NCBI GenBank assembly: GCA_041661625.1
Contig: JBAZUB010000002.1
Location: 124,001 to 188,000, forward strand
Direction of reading: 5' to 3'
Source: Patescibacteria group bacterium
GTDB lineage: Bacteria; Patescibacteriota; Patescibacteriia; JAHIZJ01
DNA: 64,000 nt
The position numbers and the translations under genes were made by a program. Positions within the stretch are counted from its first letter, which is position 1. Every line of letters starts with the position of its first letter. The notes under the pieces were generated by a model. It searched no databases and was not told where the DNA came from. It saw nothing but the letters and a program-made list of their open reading frames with translations. Positions 35,113-43,122 of this stretch are shown here, piece by piece.

Positions 35113-35478
35113 ATGAACAAACCTACCGCAACCTTAAAGCCTATTAATCAAGTGCCCAAACCGCCCAAATTGCGGGCGGGTGACTATATCGCCACACTCT
35201 CACTAGTCGCCTTCGGAATTGGGCTAATTTCGTTCATAATTCGGGTTTGGTTTGAAATGAGCAATGGATGCGGATCGATGTTTGATGTCTCAGGAAGGTG
35301 CCCCGAGAAGCTATTCAATATATTTTTTATATTGAACTATGTTATGTTATTTATCGCTGGGGTGCTTGGTTTTATTGGAATGTTTGTATCGACAAAAAAG
35401 ACTCTTGTTGTGACTATGACAATATTATCAACTGCTATTTTATTATTATCCATCATGTTATTTTTTGTGGGTGGTTAA
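35113..35478 (+). CDS. Three-helix membrane protein, unknown
   Basis: A 121-residue protein. A Pro-rich N-terminus (PTATLKPINQVPKPPKLRAG) is followed by membrane helices at about residues 27-49, 71-94 and 97-119. A short loop contains two Cys (NGCGSMFDVSGRCPEK). No family recognised. It follows the NUDIX gene by 9 nt and precedes the HAD gene by 18 nt, so it is probably part of the same transcript. Confidence 0.65.
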   Translation: MNKPTATLKPINQVPKPPKLRAGDYIATLSLVAFGIGLISFIIRVWFEMSNGCGSMFDVSGRCPEKLFNIFFILNYVMLFIAGVLGFIGMFVSTKKTLVVTMTILSTAILLLSIMLFFVGG

Positions 35479-35496
35479 TTTCGAATGCGTGGAAAC

Positions 35497-36162
35497 ATGA
35501 TTAAAGCTATCATCTTCGATCTCGACGACACGTTGGTCAATACCTGGCCATGGCACCGTCAGGCGATGGATGCGGCGTTGAAGCCGTACAATGTTCAGCT
35601 GGCCGATTTAGAGCCTTCCAAGCTTCATAATATAGTCGGACGGCGTACCCGGGATGCTTTCGAATTTATTCGCCACGATTTAGGTGTCTCTGCTCCTCGG
35701 TCTGTTTTAGAGGATGCACGTCGAACGGTGTTTGAGGCCTTGCGCGAATCGGGTCAGACATTGTTACCCGGAACCCTGGAGTTACTGGAACGTCTAAAGG
35801 CGGCAAGTTTGCGACTGGTGGTTGTTTCATCGGGAAAAGAGCCATATGTTCTGTCCGTTCTGGAAAAGTGGCAGATAAAACAATACTTTGATGACATTAT
35901 TGGCGGTGACGAGGTTACCAAAGGCAAGCCGGATCCCGAGCCATATTTGAATGCTCTAAAATACTTACAGTTACCGGCGTCAGATTGTGTGGTGATTGAA
36001 GACTCTCAATCCGGTATTGAATCGGCTAAGTCGGCCGGGTGTTATTGCGTCGCTGTGCGTAATTCCAATATACCGCCACAAGACTATGCAAAGGCGGACG
36101 GTGTAGTTGATGCGTTGATAAACATTAGTATCGATACGTTACAAAAACTTCAAAATAAGTAA
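35497..36162 (+). CDS. HAD-superfamily hydrolase, beta-phosphoglucomutase-like
   Basis: A 221-residue HAD protein. Motif I FDLDDTLV (residues 6-13), motif II VVVSSGK, motif III Lys in KGKPDPEPY, and motif IV VIEDSQSGIESAKSAG. The helical cap between motifs I and II fits the C1 beta-phosphoglucomutase/phosphatase group. It acts on a small sugar or nucleotide phosphate that cannot be named from sequence. The ATG at 35497 is preferred to an ATG 12 nt upstream because the first strand starts there. Confidence 0.88.
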   Translation: MIKAIIFDLDDTLVNTWPWHRQAMDAALKPYNVQLADLEPSKLHNIVGRRTRDAFEFIRHDLGVSAPRSVLEDARRTVFEALRESGQTLLPGTLELLERLKAASLRLVVVSSGKEPYVLSVLEKWQIKQYFDDIIGGDEVTKGKPDPEPYLNALKYLQLPASDCVVIEDSQSGIESAKSAGCYCVAVRNSNIPPQDYAKADGVVDALINISIDTLQKLQNK

Positions 36163-36199
36163 ACTTTTTGTCACTTTTCTTTTCGAAAGATAAGTGACA

Positions 36200-36235
36200 G
36201 AAAAGAAAGGCCGCCCTGTCGAAAACATGGGCAGC
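36200..36235 (-). terminator. Terminator of elp3
   Basis: On the minus strand GCTGCCC (36235-36229) pairs with GGGCGGC (36216-36210) around 12 nt, followed by CTTTCTTTT. Other hairpins flank it (GTCACTT/AAGTGAC at 36170-36198 and a GCCCAG/CTGGGC hairpin near 36234-36259), so the convergent HAD gene may end here as well. Confidence 0.6.
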
Positions 36236-36312
36236 CCAGCACCGAAACTGGTACTGGGCGCCACAAGTTTTCTCAATGGGCGGATTTTCAGAAGGTTTAA
36301 GACTGGTGGGTA

Positions 36313-37926
36313 TCAACTAAGCAGTTTTATCATATAGGTATCTTCCATCCGGTAACCCAATTTACGGTAATAAGCCCGTACCCCGATACCGGAGATGACG
36401 GCTAGTTTATTATATCCGTTAAGTTTGGCCACACGTTCCGCCTCAAGCATTAGTCGTCTGCCAAATCCAAGGTGTTGTACGGCGGTACCTTTGCCTTTCA
36501 GCGGTATAAGCTGACCATAGGTGTGGAGTTCGCGAATGAGGGCGGCGCCTTTGAGTGAGGGAAATAATTTTCGGAGGCGAGGCTGCCTGCCCGCCGAAGC
36601 TTTGTCGCAGGCGGGGCCAACCTCGCCCACGGAGGTATTGGGTAAGCGCAATCGGCAAAACGCATAGAGCTTGGCTCTGGTTTTATCTTCAAAAGTAATA
36701 AACAGCTCACGCCCACCATTGGTTTGATATTCTTCGGTCCAAAGTTTTACTTGATGAGCCCTAACCACACTATTACGCGCTTCGCGGCATCGGATGCACT
36801 GGCAAACGACGCCACGCTCCTGTAGCATTTGTCGCAAGTTGGTAGCCAAGCTGCCAGCCTCGATTTCGTTACCGGGAATATCGCGCACCAGGCGTTCAAT
36901 GCGCACCCAGCGCGGAACACGTTTCTTCAGTTCGGGGATTAGCTTGAGCAATTGCGCGGCTGTATAAGGTTTGTACTTACCGGATTTCCACCATTGGTAC
37001 AGCGCGGATGATTTTATTACCAGGGTGGGATAAAGTTTGATGAAATCGGGTTTCAAGCCCGGGTGGCCAAAAACGGTGTCAAAATCCTCGATGTCTTTTT
37101 TGAAATTACTGCCAGGCAAACCCGGCATCAGGTGATAATTAATTTTGAACCCGGCATCTTTGAGCAGTCTGGTAGCCGTCATCACGTCTTCGATGGTGTG
37201 TCCACGGCGAATTAATTTCAGTACATCGTTGTGAGTCGATTGGACGCCCAGCTGAACACGGGTAACGCCGAGATCGCGCAATCGTCTTACTTCCACTGGC
37301 GTAACCCAGTCCGGGCGGGTTTCTAGGGTCAGCCCGATGACGCGGTTTGACGTACGCTCGTTCCATTTTTGCGCCAAAGACAACGTTGAAGCCGTACGTC
37401 CATTGGCCGCATCAAAACACCGTTTGATAAACCAGGTTTGGTAACGTTTTGGGTAAGCCGACCAAGTGCCGCCAAGCACGATTAGTTCAATTTTATCGGT
37501 CGGGTGGCCATTGGTCTGCAGCATGGCAATCCGGCCGGCTACTTGGCGGTAAGGATCGAATTTATAACCCAGCGCACGCTGGGCGGCCGGTTCGGAAGCG
37601 AGATAGCTTTTGGGCATTCTAGCCTCGGTGGGGCAATAGACGCAAGCACCGGGACAGCTGTGTGGTTTTGTTAATACCGTAACCACCGCTACACCAGATA
37701 GCGTTCGGATTTTACGCCGGCGTAATAAGTCTAGCAAGTTCGAATTCATGACCCGATTTGGCCTGGTTAACCATTGCCGATATGCCCGTAAAAGTGTATT
37801 ATTAGATAAGATACCGATCCGGTATTGACGTGCGATTCGGCGTTTAAAATCGGTCAATTCATCAACGGTCGTGATCGATTGACCAGCCAATTCCTTGACG
37901 ATAGATTGTAGCTCAATATGCGACAT
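36313..37926 (-). CDS. elp3: Elp3-type tRNA uridine(34) acetyltransferase (radical SAM + GNAT)
   Basis: A 537-residue protein. A radical-SAM domain with CPGACVYC (C91, C95, C98) binds the [4Fe-4S] cluster. The C-terminal GNAT domain (~430-537, LGFGRRLMLEAERVAKLNGY) supplies acetyl-CoA. Elp3 makes the carboxymethyl group at C5 of wobble uridine in tRNA. A palindromic element (36574-36627) encodes an unusual GPACDKASAGRQPR insert between the two domains. The ATG at 37926 is taken; a longer in-frame start would run deeply into the divergent methyltransferase gene. The two start codons overlap by 9 nt. Confidence 0.92.
   Translation of the reverse strand: MSHIELQSIVKELAGQSITTVDELTDFKRRIARQYRIGILSNNTLLRAYRQWLTRPNRVMNSNLLDLLRRRKIRTLSGVAVVTVLTKPHSCPGACVYCPTEARMPKSYLASEPAAQRALGYKFDPYRQVAGRIAMLQTNGHPTDKIELIVLGGTWSAYPKRYQTWFIKRCFDAANGRTASTLSLAQKWNERTSNRVIGLTLETRPDWVTPVEVRRLRDLGVTRVQLGVQSTHNDVLKLIRRGHTIEDVMTATRLLKDAGFKINYHLMPGLPGSNFKKDIEDFDTVFGHPGLKPDFIKLYPTLVIKSSALYQWWKSGKYKPYTAAQLLKLIPELKKRVPRWVRIERLVRDIPGNEIEAGSLATNLRQMLQERGVVCQCIRCREARNSVVRAHQVKLWTEEYQTNGGRELFITFEDKTRAKLYAFCRLRLPNTSVGEVGPACDKASAGRQPRLRKLFPSLKGAALIRELHTYGQLIPLKGKGTAVQHLGFGRRLMLEAERVAKLNGYNKLAVISGIGVRAYYRKLGYRMEDTYMIKLLS
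36574..36627. repeat. Palindromic element inserted in elp3
   Basis: The core CCTGCCCGCC...GGCGGGG, with outer GAGGCGAGG/CCTCGCC arms, forms a palindrome of about 50 nt that keeps the elp3 frame open. It is related to the copies in uvrC, the tRNA-Leu locus and spacers. Confidence 0.75.
37879..37907 (+). promoter_or_regulatory. Promoter of the Trm9-like gene, inside elp3
   Basis: TTGACC (37879-37884), a 17-nt spacer and TAGATT (37902-37907). The expected start is about 4 nt before the ATG at 37918. The promoter lies within the first codons of the divergent elp3 gene. Confidence 0.5.
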
Positions 37927-38625
37927 GCTTTTGCTCAAACAGTACTTCGTAAGGTCCGCAGCGATTACCAGCTGATCGCTCAGGATTATTCGGCCAGCCG
38001 GAGTAATATCTGGCCCGAGTTCCACGATTTTCTGACCCGGGTCAAATCGGGCGACAAGGTATTGGACATCGGATGCGGTAATGGAAGATTAACGAAGATA
38101 TTCGAAGGTGTAAAGGTGGACTACACCGGATTGGATGTCAGCTCTCGGATATTGGAGCAGGGACAGCGTCTCTTTCCGCAGTATCATTTCGCCCAAGGGG
38201 ACATTCTTAATATACCATTTCCCAAGCAGACATTTGATTGCGTTTTCTGTGTCGCGGTATTGCATCATATTCCTTCCAAAGAATTGCGGCGCTTGGCGGT
38301 ATCAAACATGTACGATGTTCTTAAGCCCGGCGGTTGGTTACTGATTAATGTCTGGAATCTTTGGCGACAGCCGCACATAGGGAGAATCCGGCGCAACAAC
38401 TGGAAACACTTTTTCGGCATGAGCCCGTATGATCGCAATGACATATTGGTACCCTGGCGCAGCTCAGGTGTTGAGCAATATTATCATGCTTTTACTGAAC
38501 ACGAACTAAAAAGTTTATTGCAACGTAACGGTTTTCGAATCGAGCACGCTTGGTCCAGTCGCGGTACGGCAGCTCCCGCCGCCAAACAATCAGATAACAT
38601 AGTGGCAATTGCCCAAAGAATATAA
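37918..38625 (+). CDS. Trm9/ALKBH8-like tRNA methyltransferase
   Basis: A 235-residue SAM-dependent methyltransferase. The SAM motif is VLDIGCGNG (48-56). Features specific to the Trm9/ALKBH8 branch are the N-terminal YQLIAQDYSASRSNIWPEF (17-35), INVWNLW after motif III, and ILVPWRSSGVEQYYHAFTEHEL (176-197), which matches the eukaryotic VPW...RYYHxxxxxEL signature. Trm9 methylates the carboxymethyl group that Elp3 installs on wobble uridine (cm5U to mcm5U). The gene is divergent from elp3 and shares its 5' end with it, which supports that role. Activity in bacteria is inference. Confidence 0.8.
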   Translation: MRHAFAQTVLRKVRSDYQLIAQDYSASRSNIWPEFHDFLTRVKSGDKVLDIGCGNGRLTKIFEGVKVDYTGLDVSSRILEQGQRLFPQYHFAQGDILNIPFPKQTFDCVFCVAVLHHIPSKELRRLAVSNMYDVLKPGGWLLINVWNLWRQPHIGRIRRNNWKHFFGMSPYDRNDILVPWRSSGVEQYYHAFTEHELKSLLQRNGFRIEHAWSSRGTAAPAAKQSDNIVAIAQRI

Positions 38626-38676
38626 AATGTTAATCAAGGCTGACTTTAGGACGCCAGCCCATTATTAAGTCTCCAT

Positions 38677-39843
38677 ATGAATAACAAACTTATGAGAAAA
38701 AAACGCTTGCCAATCTGGATTGCTGCCCTATGTCTGGCGCTAACAATCCCGCTATCGTTACACGCTGAAACAGTTTCTTCGGTGATTGCGCAGGATCAAG
38801 TGATTGATGATAATTATGTTAAATTTGGCGATACGATCACGATTGATGGGACTATTAATGGTGACGCGTTACTAACCGGCGGTCAGATCATCGTGAACGG
38901 TGATATCAAGGGTGATTTAATCGCCCTGGCTAATTCCGTGATGGTCAATGGTACTATTGGTGGCAGTGTGCGGGTTGCGTCAGGTGATATTACGATACGA
39001 GGCTCGGTAGCTAAAAATGTAACCGTAGCGGCTAACAACCTGGAGGTGACCAGCAATGGTCAGATTGGCCAAAGTTTGGCCTATGCGGCTGGCGCAGTCA
39101 ATATAGCTGGGGTGGTAACGGGTAACGTAACCGGACAGTCATTTTCGGCTAACATTGGCGGGCAGGTAGAGCGCGATGTCAATATTACTATTTCCAACGG
39201 CGATCTCACAGTCGCGCCTGAAGCGAGCATAAAGGGCAATCTGAGATACGGCAGCAATGCCACCGTTACAGTTGATCCGGCGCGGGTAAGCGGTTCAGTA
39301 AGTTACCACAAGACCACTGATCCGGTGACGAGTTTCAAGGACATATTGAAAGTCAGCACACCGCTGGTAACCATATTCAATTATCTGGCATTGCTTTTGG
39401 TCGGGTTCGCAACCTTGGCGCTATTCCCACGCGGTTGCGGTCATATATACGATGCTATGTTAACCAAACCAATGGTCAAAATCGGCTGGGGGGTGGTGAT
39501 ATTCATTGGTATGCCGATATTATTGGCAATACTTTTTATCACCGTGGTTGGCATTCCGCTGGCTTTAATAGTTATCGGTTTGTATCTAGTCTTTCTATAT
39601 ACCGCACCGGTATTTGTCGGTCTGGCTATTGGGCAATACTTGTTTAAACTAATACTACCAGCCCGGCCATTATCTCCTGCGATCTGGCTGGTGGTCGGCC
39701 TGGCAATATTCACCATGGCCACATGGCTGCCGTTAATCGGTTGGCTGGTCAGTTTGCTGGGTACGATCTGGTTTTTGGGCGGGATTGTATTGCGAAAGAT
39801 AGCGTCGATGAAAGAGAGCCAGATCGCAGTACCAAAACCTTAG
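38677..39843 (+). CDS. Bactofilin-like (polymer-forming) membrane protein
   Basis: A 388-residue protein. A signal peptide (to about residue 30, LHAET) is followed by a beta-helical stretch with bactofilin-like repeats (GTINGDALLTGGQIIVNGDIKGDLIALANSVMVNGTIGG, ~52-210). Then come four or five membrane helices (~235-375). It may form an extracytoplasmic beta-helix attached to the membrane. This combination is common in Patescibacteria but its function is unknown. Confidence 0.8.
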   Translation: MNNKLMRKKRLPIWIAALCLALTIPLSLHAETVSSVIAQDQVIDDNYVKFGDTITIDGTINGDALLTGGQIIVNGDIKGDLIALANSVMVNGTIGGSVRVASGDITIRGSVAKNVTVAANNLEVTSNGQIGQSLAYAAGAVNIAGVVTGNVTGQSFSANIGGQVERDVNITISNGDLTVAPEASIKGNLRYGSNATVTVDPARVSGSVSYHKTTDPVTSFKDILKVSTPLVTIFNYLALLLVGFATLALFPRGCGHIYDAMLTKPMVKIGWGVVIFIGMPILLAILFITVVGIPLALIVIGLYLVFLYTAPVFVGLAIGQYLFKLILPARPLSPAIWLVVGLAIFTMATWLPLIGWLVSLLGTIWFLGGIVLRKIASMKESQIAVPKP

Positions 39844-39887
39844 TTGGCATCAAAGTTAAAACATTATTTAAGAGTAAATCACGAAAT

Positions 39888-41315
39888 ATGAAAATCAATC
39901 CAGAGATGTTTCGAGCCTACGATCTACGCGGCGTGGTAGATACGGACCTGACTCCAGAAATTGTGGAACATATCGGTAAAGCGCACGGCACCTACATGAA
40001 ACGTAAAGGCATTACTCGGGCAGTGGTAGCGCGAGATTGCCGGGCTACCAGCGAAGCTTATTCCGAAGCATTAATCAGGGGTTATGTTTGGGCGGGAATC
40101 GACGTAGTTGACATTAGCATGAACTTGGTTGGTACCTTTTATTGGGCACAGCATTATTTGAATCGGCCCGGCGGGGCGATGGTCACCGCTTCGCACAATC
40201 CGGCTCAGTATAATGGTTTCAAATTAGCCATTGGTTTATCGGAAACACTGGTTTCAGACGGCATGAATGAAATACGACGCATGGTCGAAAAGGAGGATTA
40301 TGAACCGGGCCAGACTCCTGGTCAGTCGGTTAAGCAGGACATCAGCCAGGCATATAACGAAGACATTATTAGGCGCTTGCCGCTACGTCGAAAGTTTAAA
40401 ATCGTGATCGACTCGAGCTGTTCCACAGCCGGCATCATTGCGCCGGATCTCTTTCGACAAGCCGGTTGCGACGTGATCGAACAGAATACAAACATTGACC
40501 CATCGTTTCCGCTTGGTACGCCCGACCCGACCGAGCGAGCCGTGGCAGAACGGCTGAGAGAAGGCGTGCTCAAAGCTGGAGCTGATGTCGGGTTTACCTA
40601 CGACCCCGATGGGGACCGAATTGGCATCATCGACGATAAAGGAACCATTATCTGGAACGATGTTTTGGTGGCGTTGTTTGCTATTGATGTTTTGAAGGCG
40701 CACCCCGGCGCTATAATAATGTTCAATACGCTATGCTCGAAAGTAGTACCGCAAACCATAGCTAAATACGGAGGCCAACCATTTATGTGGCGCACGGGAC
40801 ATTCGTTTTTAAAGAAAAAGAACCAGGAAGTAAAAGCGGCCTTTATCGGCGAATTGTCCGGACACTTCTTTTTCTCGGCTGATTTCTACAATCATGATGA
40901 TGGCCTCTATTCCAGCATGCGTTTGTTGCATTATTTGGATCAGACCAATCAGAGTTTATCGCAAGCCCTGGCTTCTCTGCCGATATATCAATCCAGCCCG
41001 GAGATCAAACTATTCTGCGCCGATGATAAAAAAGTGGCCCTAATGGGGAAAATTGGTTTGATACTGCGCCAGGATTATCCGGACGCCGAAGTGATTGATG
41101 ACGAACGGGCGGGTGATGGCGTTCGTCTAGACCTGCCCGATAGCATGCTGGTGATTCGTTACTCGCAAAACGGCCCGTATCTGACCATCAAATATGAAGC
41201 CAACCAAACCGAACAGTTTGCTAAACTACGTGCTTATCTAAGCAAGCTCTTGCATGGATTTGACGAAATTGATTGGACATCAAAGATCAGCGTCAATCTA
41301 GAAGCGCTAAGCTAA
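39888..41315 (+). CDS. manB: Phosphomannomutase / phosphoglucomutase
   Basis: A 475-residue alpha-D-phosphohexomutase. It has the phosphoserine loop TASHNPAQYNGFK, metal loop DPDGDR, sugar-specificity loop GELSGH and phosphate-binding loop RYSQNGPYLTIKYE. The GELSGH form suits phosphomannomutase/phosphoglucomutase. It provides sugar-1-phosphates for NDP-sugar synthesis. The ATG at 39888 starts the conserved MFRAYDLRG; the longer frame overlaps the preceding gene. murI follows after 6 nt. Confidence 0.92.
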   Translation: MKINPEMFRAYDLRGVVDTDLTPEIVEHIGKAHGTYMKRKGITRAVVARDCRATSEAYSEALIRGYVWAGIDVVDISMNLVGTFYWAQHYLNRPGGAMVTASHNPAQYNGFKLAIGLSETLVSDGMNEIRRMVEKEDYEPGQTPGQSVKQDISQAYNEDIIRRLPLRRKFKIVIDSSCSTAGIIAPDLFRQAGCDVIEQNTNIDPSFPLGTPDPTERAVAERLREGVLKAGADVGFTYDPDGDRIGIIDDKGTIIWNDVLVALFAIDVLKAHPGAIIMFNTLCSKVVPQTIAKYGGQPFMWRTGHSFLKKKNQEVKAAFIGELSGHFFFSADFYNHDDGLYSSMRLLHYLDQTNQSLSQALASLPIYQSSPEIKLFCADDKKVALMGKIGLILRQDYPDAEVIDDERAGDGVRLDLPDSMLVIRYSQNGPYLTIKYEANQTEQFAKLRAYLSKLLHGFDEIDWTSKISVNLEALS

Positions 41316-41321
41316 TCACAC

Positions 41322-42107
41322 ATGATTGGCGTATTTGACTCCGGCATCGGGGGGCTGTCGATACTGCGAGAGATTCGAAATCTTGAGTCAGGCATGGACG
41401 TGGTTTATTTTGGCGATACCGCGCATGTTCCGTATGGTGATCGATTGGAATTGGAAGTAAAGGAATTAGTGCTAAGGGCGATAAAGCACCTGATGTCTTA
41501 TCGGCCCGCGGTTGTGGTCATCGCCTGTAACACGGCTACGGCGGTGGCCATAGAAGAATTACGACGAATATATTCCGATACTCCGATAATCGGTGTTGTT
41601 CCGGTTTTGAAAACATTGGCCGAACAGACTAGAAACAATCGGGTAGCCGTAGTGGCGACACAACGGACATTATCCTCGCCGATCTATCATGATCTCAAGC
41701 AAAAGTTTGCCCCCCATTTGTCGGTATTGGAAATTGCCTGCCCGGATTTGGTGCGCCTGGTGGAAGCGGGGCAAATAACCACGCCCGCGGCGTATTCAGC
41801 GATTCGACCCGTGGTCGAAAAAATCATAGAATTTAATGCTGACGCGATAGCCTTGGGTAGCACGCACTTTCCCTGGCTTAGGCCGGTAGTTGAAGAATTA
41901 CTTCCGGGTGTGCGAGTGCTCGATTCCGGCGCGGCCGTGGCGCGGCATTTAGTTAGAGTATTAAATCAGACTGGCCAGACACAAGAGTTCAGCGGCAATG
42001 GAGAGGCTAGATATTTAGTAACGGGCGAAGCAGAGCCATTTTCCGTTATCGCTAGTAAGTTATTGGGTAAAAGGGTTATGGCGCAGAAAACATGCTTATC
42101 GGATTAG
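41322..42107 (+). CDS. murI: Glutamate racemase homologue with one catalytic Cys replaced by Ser
   Basis: A 261-residue protein of the Asp/Glu racemase family, which makes D-glutamate for peptidoglycan. The start IGVFDSGIGGLS, DTAHVPYGD and first catalytic Cys (IACNTAT, C69) are normal. The second catalytic Cys, normally in GCTHYP, is Ser here (LGSTHFP, Ser180, codon AGC at 41859-41861). The following His is kept. With one thiol, two-base racemisation should be impaired, so it may be a weak racemase, a one-way enzyme or a regulator. It starts 6 nt after the phosphomannomutase gene. Confidence 0.88.
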   Translation: MIGVFDSGIGGLSILREIRNLESGMDVVYFGDTAHVPYGDRLELEVKELVLRAIKHLMSYRPAVVVIACNTATAVAIEELRRIYSDTPIIGVVPVLKTLAEQTRNNRVAVVATQRTLSSPIYHDLKQKFAPHLSVLEIACPDLVRLVEAGQITTPAAYSAIRPVVEKIIEFNADAIALGSTHFPWLRPVVEELLPGVRVLDSGAAVARHLVRVLNQTGQTQEFSGNGEARYLVTGEAEPFSVIASKLLGKRVMAQKTCLSD

Positions 42108-42185
42108 GCACGATGAGATTTCCGACGCTGCTTCACAAGTAATGAAGCAAAAAGAATGCCCTCGCATGTGCAAGGGCGGTTTGGT

Positions 42186-42461
42186 CTAGGGCGTGTTCCG
42201 TCTGGTCCACGGGGCGGAATCAGGTGCTCTGGGTTCTTTGGATCGCATTCGTCTGATACCCGGTAACACGGTATCGTGCATCAGTATGATAAATATCACT
42301 AGCAGAAACAGACAGCCTACCAGGGTGGTCAGCGCGCCGATGATCGACCAGAAGCCGCCCATTTTCACCAGCAACCTGGTTACCATTACTCCGCCGGAGA
42401 TCAGTAGTGGGGCGCCTACCCCCAGGACACAGTTGGATACCGGATCGATATACCGCTTCAT
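42186..42461 (-). CDS. Small two-helix membrane protein, orphan
   Basis: A 91-residue protein starting MKRYIDPVSNCVLG, with two hydrophobic segments (~10-31 and ~35-62) and a charged C-terminus (GIRRMRSKEPRAPDSAPWTRRNTP). No family recognised. GGGAGG lies 5 nt upstream of the ATG at 42461. A TTGCAT-17-TAAGAT promoter can be seen upstream on the minus strand, and a GCCCT/AGGGC hairpin near 42158-42177 may terminate it. It is one of the strong-ribosome-site orphans. Confidence 0.6.
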   Translation of the reverse strand: MKRYIDPVSNCVLGVGAPLLISGGVMVTRLLVKMGGFWSIIGALTTLVGCLFLLVIFIILMHDTVLPGIRRMRSKEPRAPDSAPWTRRNTP

Positions 42462-42574
42462 ATAACCTCCCAGCTTCACGCTTCCGAAGGACTGGGGCCC
42501 GTGAGTTAACCGATAATTATCTTAGGACAATAGGATAATTTATGCAAACTTGCTCAAGAGCGCTTCAATTACCC

Positions 42575-42616
42575 AAATAGAAAGAGGCGGTTCGGGAACG
42601 TTGTCCTGATCCGCCT
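42575..42616 (-). terminator. Terminator of the 88-residue orphan gene
   Basis: On the minus strand AGGCGG (42616-42611) pairs with CCGCCT (42590-42585), followed by CTTTCTATTT. It lies 36 nt after the stop at 42652. Confidence 0.6.
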
Positions 42617-42651
42617 GTTGATTGGCTGCAGGGCATCGGATAGAAGTACCC

Positions 42652-42918
42652 TCAACCCTCATTGCCGCCGCGTGCCATACCGCAGTCGCCTTCGTCAACG
42701 CGACGGTTCGTCACTCGATCCGTGATAGGCACCACGCGTTGTCGAGGGGTCGTGTCACCACCCTGGTATAGGTGGCCAGTCGTGACACCGCGACGTCTGG
42801 CGCCTACGGTGATCTCGCTCCCACCACCGCACCGGCCTTCGCCTTGAACTCCGGAGATCTTGCCCTCATCATCACCCGCTTGACGAAGCCGGGCGACCGC
42901 GTCCCGGTCCATGCACAT
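42652..42918 (-). CDS. Orphan Gly/Arg-rich protein, unknown
   Basis: An 88-residue protein beginning MCMDRDAVARLRQAGDD, rich in Gly and Arg with several Cys, and without membrane segments or a domain I recognise. It is supported by a full expression unit: a TTGACG-16-TATAAT promoter (42994-43021), GGGAGG 9 nt before the ATG and a terminator after the stop. The region is more GC-rich than its surroundings. An RNA gene in the same unit is possible, so confidence is moderate. Confidence 0.5.
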   Translation of the reverse strand: MCMDRDAVARLRQAGDDEGKISGVQGEGRCGGGSEITVGARRRGVTTGHLYQGGDTTPRQRVVPITDRVTNRRVDEGDCGMARGGNEG

Positions 42919-42993
42919 AGTCCCGATCCTCCCATTGGGTCTGCGTATATCAGCCCGAGTCACCGACTTTCGGTGTGGTAAGCAGACTAATTA

Positions 42994-43021
42994 ATTATAT
43001 CCCGATGATGTGGTACGTCAA
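42994..43021 (-). promoter_or_regulatory. Promoter of the 88-residue orphan gene
   Basis: On the minus strand TTGACG (43021-43016), a 16-nt spacer and TATAAT (42999-42994). Confidence 0.65.
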
Positions 43022-43038
43022 ATGCCCCCTCAACCACC

Positions 43039-43063
43039 CCTGCCTACGTATGACTCCGGCAGG
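43039..43063. repeat. CCTGCC/GGCAGG palindromic element in a spacer
   Basis: CCTGCC (43039-43044) and GGCAGG (43058-43063) enclose 13 nt. It sits in the trpS 3' flank next to an AACCACCCC repeat also found near 31230. A CCTCCTT/AAGGAGG hairpin (~43076-43092) follows. Confidence 0.6.
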
Positions 43064-43122
43064 CAAGCTCAACTCCCTCCTTGGTAAGGAGGGGAACGGT
43101 TCTAACGCGCTTGAATATATTA

